Assembly (NCBI RefSeq): GCF_000316685.1
Contig: NC_019680.1
Location: 497,501-561,500 of the forward strand
DNA: 64,000 bases
DNA from: Synechococcus sp. PCC 6312
Lineage (GTDB): Bacteria; Cyanobacteriota; Cyanobacteriia; Thermosynechococcales; Thermosynechococcaceae
Direction: 5' to 3'
In this document: piece after piece, positions 57,946-64,000 of the stretch
Position numbering within the stretch: position 1 is the first letter of the stretch
How the letters are laid out: each line of letters opens with the position of its first letter
Notes under the pieces: generated by a model
The model's database searches: none
Told to the model about the DNA's origin: nothing
Seen by the model: the letters and a program-made list of their open reading frames with translations, nothing else
Program-made: the position numbers and the translations under genes

Positions 57946-59752
57946 ATGGGCAAAGTCATCGGCATTGATTTGGGTACTACCAACAGTTGTGTGGCTGTCT
58001 TAGAGGGGGGAAATCCAATGGTGATCCCCAATGCGGAGGGAGGACGAACGACTCCGAGTATTGTGGCTTTTGGTAAATCCAGTGAGCGCCTTGTCGGGCA
58101 GTTAGCTAAACGCCAAGCAGTGACGAATGCCGAAAATACCGTATTCAGTATTAAGCGGTTTATTGGTCGGCGTTGGGATGAAACCCTTGATGAGCGGGCC
58201 CGAATTTCCTATGGTTGTGTCCAGGGCAAGGATAACACCGTTAATGTCAAGATTCGCGACAAAGAATATACCTGCCAAGAAATATCGGGGATGATCCTGC
58301 AAAAGTTAAAACAGGATGCCGAAGCCTATCTGGGAGAAACCGTAACCCAGGCCGTGATTACCGTTCCAGCCTACTTCAGCGATGCCCAACGTCAATCAAC
58401 GAAAGATGCAGGTGCGATTGCTGGCCTGGATGTGATGCGGATTATTAACGAGCCTACCGCCGCCGCCTTAGCCTATGGAATTGACAAGCAAGATCAAGAT
58501 CAGGTGATTCTGGTGTTTGACCTCGGGGGCGGCACATTTGATGTCTCCATTCTCCAATTAGGAGATGGTGTCTTTGAGGTCAAATCTACATCCGGGAATA
58601 ACCATTTGGGGGGAGATAATTTTGATGAATGTATTTTAGATTGGCTCCTCGAAAACTTCCAGGCCAGTGAGGGTATTGATCTTTCACAAGATAAAATGGC
58701 TCTACTTTGAAGAATTAGTCGCTCACCTTGTCCAGGCCACGGTCGAACCCATGAACCAGGCTTTGGCCGATTGTGGCCTAAGTGTGGAGGAAATTGACCG
58801 GATTTTATTAGTCGGTGGCTCAACCCGGATGCCTGCTATTCAAGAAGCAGTTAAGACCTTTGCAGGCAAATCTCCCGACCGAGCCATTAACCCGGATGAA
58901 GCAGTTGCCCTCGGTGCTGCTATTCAAGGGGGAATTTTAGGTAAAGAAACCACCGTTAAAGACTTGTTACTTTTGGATGTCACCCCGCTGTCCTTGGGCA
59001 TTGAAACCCTGGGGGGTGTCTTCAGTAAAATTATTGATCGCAACACCACCCTCCCCACCAGTAAAACCCAGAGCTTTTCCACCGCCGCTGATGGGCAAAC
59101 TGTAGTTGAGGTTTCTGTCTATCAGGGGGAGCGGCCCTTAGTGGCTGACAATAAAGAACTAGCCCGCTTTGAGCTTTCTGGGATTCCGCCAGCCCCCCGC
59201 GGTGTCCCTCAAATTGATGTCACCTTCGATATTGATGCCAATGGCATTGTCAGCGTCTCCGCAGTGGATCGGGGGACTGGGCGACAACAAGCGATTACGA
59301 TTACCAATCGGGGTGGCTTGAGCAGCATGGAAATTGAACGGATGCGCCAAGAAGCCCAAATTTACGCCCAGTCTGACCAACGAAAAAAAGAGGTAGCAGA
59401 ACTCCGGAATCAAGCCGACAGTCTGCTTTATAGTTATGAGTCCACCCTCCAAAATAATGCGGCCCTCTTTACTCCTGAGGTTAAGAAAAATATTGAGCGC
59501 GTGATTGCCGGTGTCCAGGCCGCGATAGTTAATCCCGACGTAACCCCAGAGCAAATGAAGCGGCAACTAGAGGCCCTCCAACAGGCCTTGCTCAATATTG
59601 GCTCCATGGTCTATCAGCAGAGTACTAGCACAACATCCTCTGGGTCTTTTCCCCTCGGCCATGACCAATCGACCCAAGTCCTTAGCGATGATGCCACGGT
59701 GATCAGTGATAATGAAGGCACGGTCGTAACAGACTATGAAGCGGTTGATTAA
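57946..59752 (+). pseudogene. dnaK: dnaK chaperone gene broken by an internal deletion and frameshift
   Basis: The first frame (57946-58710) encodes the Hsp70 ATPase start ([36 protein letters not shown]) to [12 protein letters not shown], then stops. The second frame resumes at about 58706 with [20 protein letters not shown] and continues through the substrate-binding domain to 59752. About 45 conserved residues between them (the MALQRLREAAEKAK... to ...FEEL region in other DnaKs) are missing and the frame shifts. Flanking grpE and dnaJ are intact. Either this copy is dead and another DnaK serves the cell, or the assembly has an error. It looks like the DnaK1-type paralog, uncertain. Confidence 0.85.
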
Positions 59753-59763
59753 ATTAGGATTAA

Positions 59764-61141
<1,378 letters not shown>

Positions 61142-61145
<4 letters not shown>

Positions 61146-62176
61146 CCGGGATCACTGTCATCAATCCGGTGTCGGAGTTGATCGGGACGGTGATGGCAGC
61201 CCAGGCCAATTATTACCGCGTCCAACTCAATGCCCCCACAGCCCCGCCTGGTCAGTTATTGTGCTTACGACGGGGCAAGTTAAAAAAACAAGGACAACAG
61301 GTACTAGTGGGCGACCAGGTGGTTATCAGCGAACCGGATTGGCAGTCTCAGCGCGGGATGATTGATCAAGTGTTGCCCCGTGATTGTGCCTTAACCCGCC
61401 CGGCCATTGCCAATGTCAACCAGATTTTATTGGTGTTTGCCCTACACGACCCGGAGCCAGACCCTTGGCAAGTGAGTCGGTTTTTAGTCACAGCGGAAGC
61501 CAGTGGTTTAGAGATTACCGTTGTTTTGAGTAAGGCAGATCTGGTTGATGGGGCAATACACCAGGCCTGGATTCAGCGCTTAAACCGATGGGGCTATCAA
61601 GAAGTTATTTTGCTGAGTATCTTGACTGGCCTGGGCTTACTGGCCGTCCAATCACTGCTCAACCATAAAATCACGGTCATCTGCGGCCCGTCTGGGGTGG
61701 GCAAAAGTAGTTTGATTAAACAGTTAATTCCTGAACAAGAGATTCGGATTGGGACGGTATCGGAACATTGGCATAAAGGCAAACATACCACTCGGCATAT
61801 TGAATTGTTTCCCTTACCCACTGGTGGACTGTTAGCGGATACCCCCGGATTTAATCAACCCCATCTGGAGTTCTCCCCTTCTGATTTAGCGGCCTGTTTC
61901 CCGGAAATTCGGACGCGCTTGCAAATCCAGGCCTGTCAATTTCATAACTGTCAGCATCTCACCGAGCCGGATTGTGTTGTGCGCGGGGCCTGGGAGCGGT
62001 ATCCCCACTATCAAGTTTTCCATCAAGAGTTAACCGCGGATCAAGACGCGGCGGCAACTACGCCCCATTTAGCTGCAAAACACACCCAACGCCTCAGCCA
62101 ACTCTCTCGCAAAGCCCAACGCCGCCAAAGTCATCAAACCAGCCAAAGTCTATGGCTCGATGATGCTGATAGTTGA
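61142..62176 (+). CDS. rsgA: Ribosome small-subunit GTPase RsgA
   Basis: 344-residue circularly permuted GTPase for late 30S maturation. N-terminal OB fold (about residues 1-75), then VLSKADL (G4), GPSGVGKSSLIKQL (G1) and DTPGF (G3) in permuted order, and a Zn-finger-like CQFHNCQHLTEPDCVV near the end. Complete. Last gene of grpE-dnaK-dnaJ-tusA-rsgA; convergent with the CDF-like gene. Confidence 0.92.
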
Positions 62177-62202
62177 AAGTTTATATTGGGTGCTGCAATG
62201 TC

Positions 62203-62823
62203 TTATCCGACTGGCCGCATCGCCCGCCAGGATTGGGAAAGCACTTGACCCGCCGACTTTGCAAAAACAACGGTTAACAATAAACCAACTGCTAAATCGG
62301 GCAGGCTGGAATGAATTAGGAAAACAAGTGCCGCTGCGCCCAGGACAGACGTATTGGCAATAATATCGTTACGAGAGCATAACCAGACCGAGGACATATT
62401 CAGGTTATCGTTGCGATGACGAGTTAAGAGAAACAGACACAGTAAATTTGCCAGTAACGCAATGACTCCAACCATCCCCATCAGGGTCGCTGCCGGCCTG
62501 GAACCTGTAAAGAGTTGATAACTGGCCTGGGAAAAAGCCGCAATTGCCGAGCCAAACATCATCAGTCCCTTAAAGAAGGCCGCCCCGGCTTGCGCTCTCA
62601 CAGGCTTGTTAATGACATACAAACTACTGCCATAGGCGAGAGCATCACCCAGCATATCCAAAGAATCTCCCGTCAAGGATAGGGAGTTTGCTTGAATACC
62701 AGCCCCAAGTTCAACCACGAACATCACAGCATTAATCAGAAGAACGATCCACAACACCTTGGCTTGTTCTTTTCTGAGTTTTGATAACTCGCAAACCTTG
62801 GCCTGGCAGCACTGATCTCCCAC
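62203..62823 (-). CDS. CDF-like cation transporter, short form
   Basis: 206-residue membrane protein with about five to six hydrophobic segments and the cation-diffusion-facilitator patterns SLSLTGDSLDMLGDALAYGSS and SRNDIIANTSVLGAAALVF. The C-terminal cytoplasmic domain of full CDF pumps is absent, and Asp replaces the usual His in the first metal site, matching the short CzcD-like group. Start is GTG 62823. Cargo unknown. Confidence 0.75.
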   Translation of the reverse strand: MGDQCCQAKVCELSKLRKEQAKVLWIVLLINAVMFVVELGAGIQANSLSLTGDSLDMLGDALAYGSSLYVINKPVRAQAGAAFFKGLMMFGSAIAAFSQASYQLFTGSRPAATLMGMVGVIALLANLLCLFLLTRHRNDNLNMSSVWLCSRNDIIANTSVLGAAALVFLIHSSLPDLAVGLLLTVVFAKSAGQVLSQSWRAMRPVG

Positions 62824-62936
62824 GATTCCTGGCTCGGCAAAGACATTACTTCAGTAGTCTTATCACAAACTGGCTTGAGGTATCGGAACGCCGTGAACAA
62901 CAGAGTCACAGACTTGCTGTCTATCCCGCCTGAAAA

Positions 62937-64000
62937 TTAGGGAATTTCATAACCAAAGCAGTTACTATCCACCATTCCCAAGTCAATATCACCCAGGCCA
63001 TACTCGGCCCAACGCCGCCCCACCATCGCAGCTACATCGGGATCCGACTCCAGCACATCCCCCCAAGCATGATCGGTTTCCGGCGGAATTTTAGTCGTGG
63101 CATCAATCCCCATCCGGCCCCCCAGGCCCACCTTTTCACTGGCAAAATCCAGGGTATCAAAGGGGGTTTCCGGCAAAATAAACACATCCCGCACCGGATC
63201 GACTTTCGAGCTAATGGCCCAGACCACCTGGCGCGGATCTCGGATATTGATACTTTTGTCCACGACAATCACAAACTTGGTATAGGTGAACTGGGGTAAG
63301 GCACTCCAAAAGGCTAAAGCAGCCCGCCGGGCCTGGCCTGGGTAGGCCTTATCAATGGAGATAATGGCCGCTTTATAACTGAGGGCTTCCATCGGTAAAA
63401 AGAAATCGACAATTTCCGCAACCTGTTGTCGCAAAATTGGCGTATAAATCCGATTGAGAACCATGGCCATCATCGCTTCTTCTTTCGGGGGGCGGCCGCT
63501 AAAGGTGGTTAGGTAAATGGGATTTTTCCGGTGAGTCAGGCAATGAAAGCGAATTAGGGGTGAATCTTCCACGCCGCCGTAATAGCCCATGTGATCACCA
63601 AAGGGGCCATCGGGTTGCATTTCCCCAGGGGTAATAGTGCCTTCTAAAACAAACTCAGAATCCGCCGGAACTTCTAGATCAACGGTTTTACATTTGGCTA
63701 AATTAATTCCACCGCCGCCATATAACCCGGCAAACAACCACTCAGACAAATCCACGGGAATCGGAGTTGCCGCTGCCAAAATGATTAAAGGATCTACACC
63801 CAAGGCAATGGCGACTTCTAATTTCTGCCCCTGCTCAGCGGCTTTGCGTAAATGTCTGGCTCCTCCCCGCACCGATAGCCAATGCACGGTCATGGTCGTT
63901 GGGGATTGTAATTGCAGCCGATAGACACCAACGTTGGGGGTTCCTGTTTCACAATCTTTCGTAATCACCAGGCCAAGGGTAATAATTTTGCCAGCATCAC
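62937..64000 (-). CDS. UbiD-family decarboxylase (3' part, cut by the window end)
   Basis: About 354 residues of a prFMN-dependent decarboxylase; the N-terminal part lies beyond the window. VPADSEFVLEGTITPGEMQPDGPFGDHMGYYG contains the family glutamate/acid cluster, and VHRVITKD-like upstream parts (DAGKIITLGLVITKDCETG) reach the last bases. UbiD-like proteins of cyanobacteria are linked to plastoquinone or related aromatic pathways; no prFMN synthase gene is seen here. Partial. Confidence 0.88.
   Translation of the reverse strand, partial: DAGKIITLGLVITKDCETGTPNVGVYRLQLQSPTTMTVHWLSVRGGARHLRKAAEQGQKLEVAIALGVDPLIILAAATPIPVDLSEWLFAGLYGGGGINLAKCKTVDLEVPADSEFVLEGTITPGEMQPDGPFGDHMGYYGGVEDSPLIRFHCLTHRKNPIYLTTFSGRPPKEEAMMAMVLNRIYTPILRQQVAEIVDFFLPMEALSYKAAIISIDKAYPGQARRAALAFWSALPQFTYTKFVIVVDKSINIRDPRQVVWAISSKVDPVRDVFILPETPFDTLDFASEKVGLGGRMGIDATTKIPPETDHAWGDVLESDPDVAAMVGRRWAEYGLGDIDLGMVDSNCFGYEIP

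Noticed and set aside
62203-62823. Truncated pseudogene of a full CDF pump
   Set aside because: The frame is intact and the short form with SRND in the later helix is a known length class.

Overview
The window is chromosomal DNA of a unicellular cyanobacterium. The evidence is NtcA, a CRR6-type NDH-1 assembly factor, cyanobacterial DUF1818/DUF3611/DUF3143 proteins, the cyanobacterial form of RpoZ, a PacS-like copper ATPase with its Atx1-like chaperone, a squalene synthase, and the heme O/A pair CtaA/CtaB. GC content is moderate. The usual cyanobacterial palindrome HIP1 (GCGATCGC) was not seen by eye, while another palindrome, CCAGGCCTGG, is scattered throughout. The protein set resembles the freshwater Synechococcus/Thermosynechococcus branch, but the species is inferred, not shown.

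Layout. 0.3-3.7 kb: sulfate ABC uptake genes sbpA-cysT-cysW plus a NIL-domain protein, without cysA. 3.8-4.2 kb: a 105-bp MITE copy and the 5' stub of an IS630-type transposon. 4.2-6.3 kb: a nucleoside-phosphorylase-like gene divergent from squalene synthase. 6.5-15 kb: arsJ, a NADAR protein, the tRNA CCA enzyme, ftsY, a Ser/Thr kinase, hemA and an orphan amino-acid ABC ATPase. 15-21 kb, minus strand: crr6, UDP-glucuronate decarboxylase, fabI, a hypothetical, ntcA, a membrane protein and a glycosyltransferase. 21.4-25.5 kb: a Uma2 protein and a tightly packed rmlBACD dTDP-rhamnose operon. 25.5-31.2 kb: a frameshifted metallo-beta-lactamase gene, small membrane proteins, a 3-methyladenine DNA glycosylase and a nitrate/sulfonate-type ABC transporter. 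31.6-42.3 kb: rpoZ, pyrB, a phosphoribosyltransferase, prfA, rpsD, recA, a glycosyltransferase and several small genes and pseudogenes. 42.4-51.5 kb: ctaB/ctaA, tRNA-Cys, copper ATPase and chaperone, pyrF, thiL and hypotheticals. 51.6-56.7 kb: a J-domain gene and pilB-pilT-pilC. 56.9-62.2 kb: grpE-dnaK-dnaJ-tusA-rsgA, with dnaK broken. 62.2-64 kb: a CDF-like transporter and the 3' part of a ubiD-type gene.

Most genes are ordinary housekeeping. The unusual signals are: (1) the highly iterated palindrome CCAGGCCTGG, at least 16 perfect copies; (2) five copies of a non-coding ~105-bp TA-flanked inverted-repeat element in intergenic positions; (3) clear gene lesions: dnaK with an internal deletion and frameshift, a metallo-beta-lactamase gene with a frameshift at an 8-base homopolymer, a DUF6155-like gene with an in-frame UAG, and a collapsed Uma2 gene; (4) several unexplained inverted repeats in leader regions. 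I did not find a convincing new multi-gene defence or biosynthetic system.
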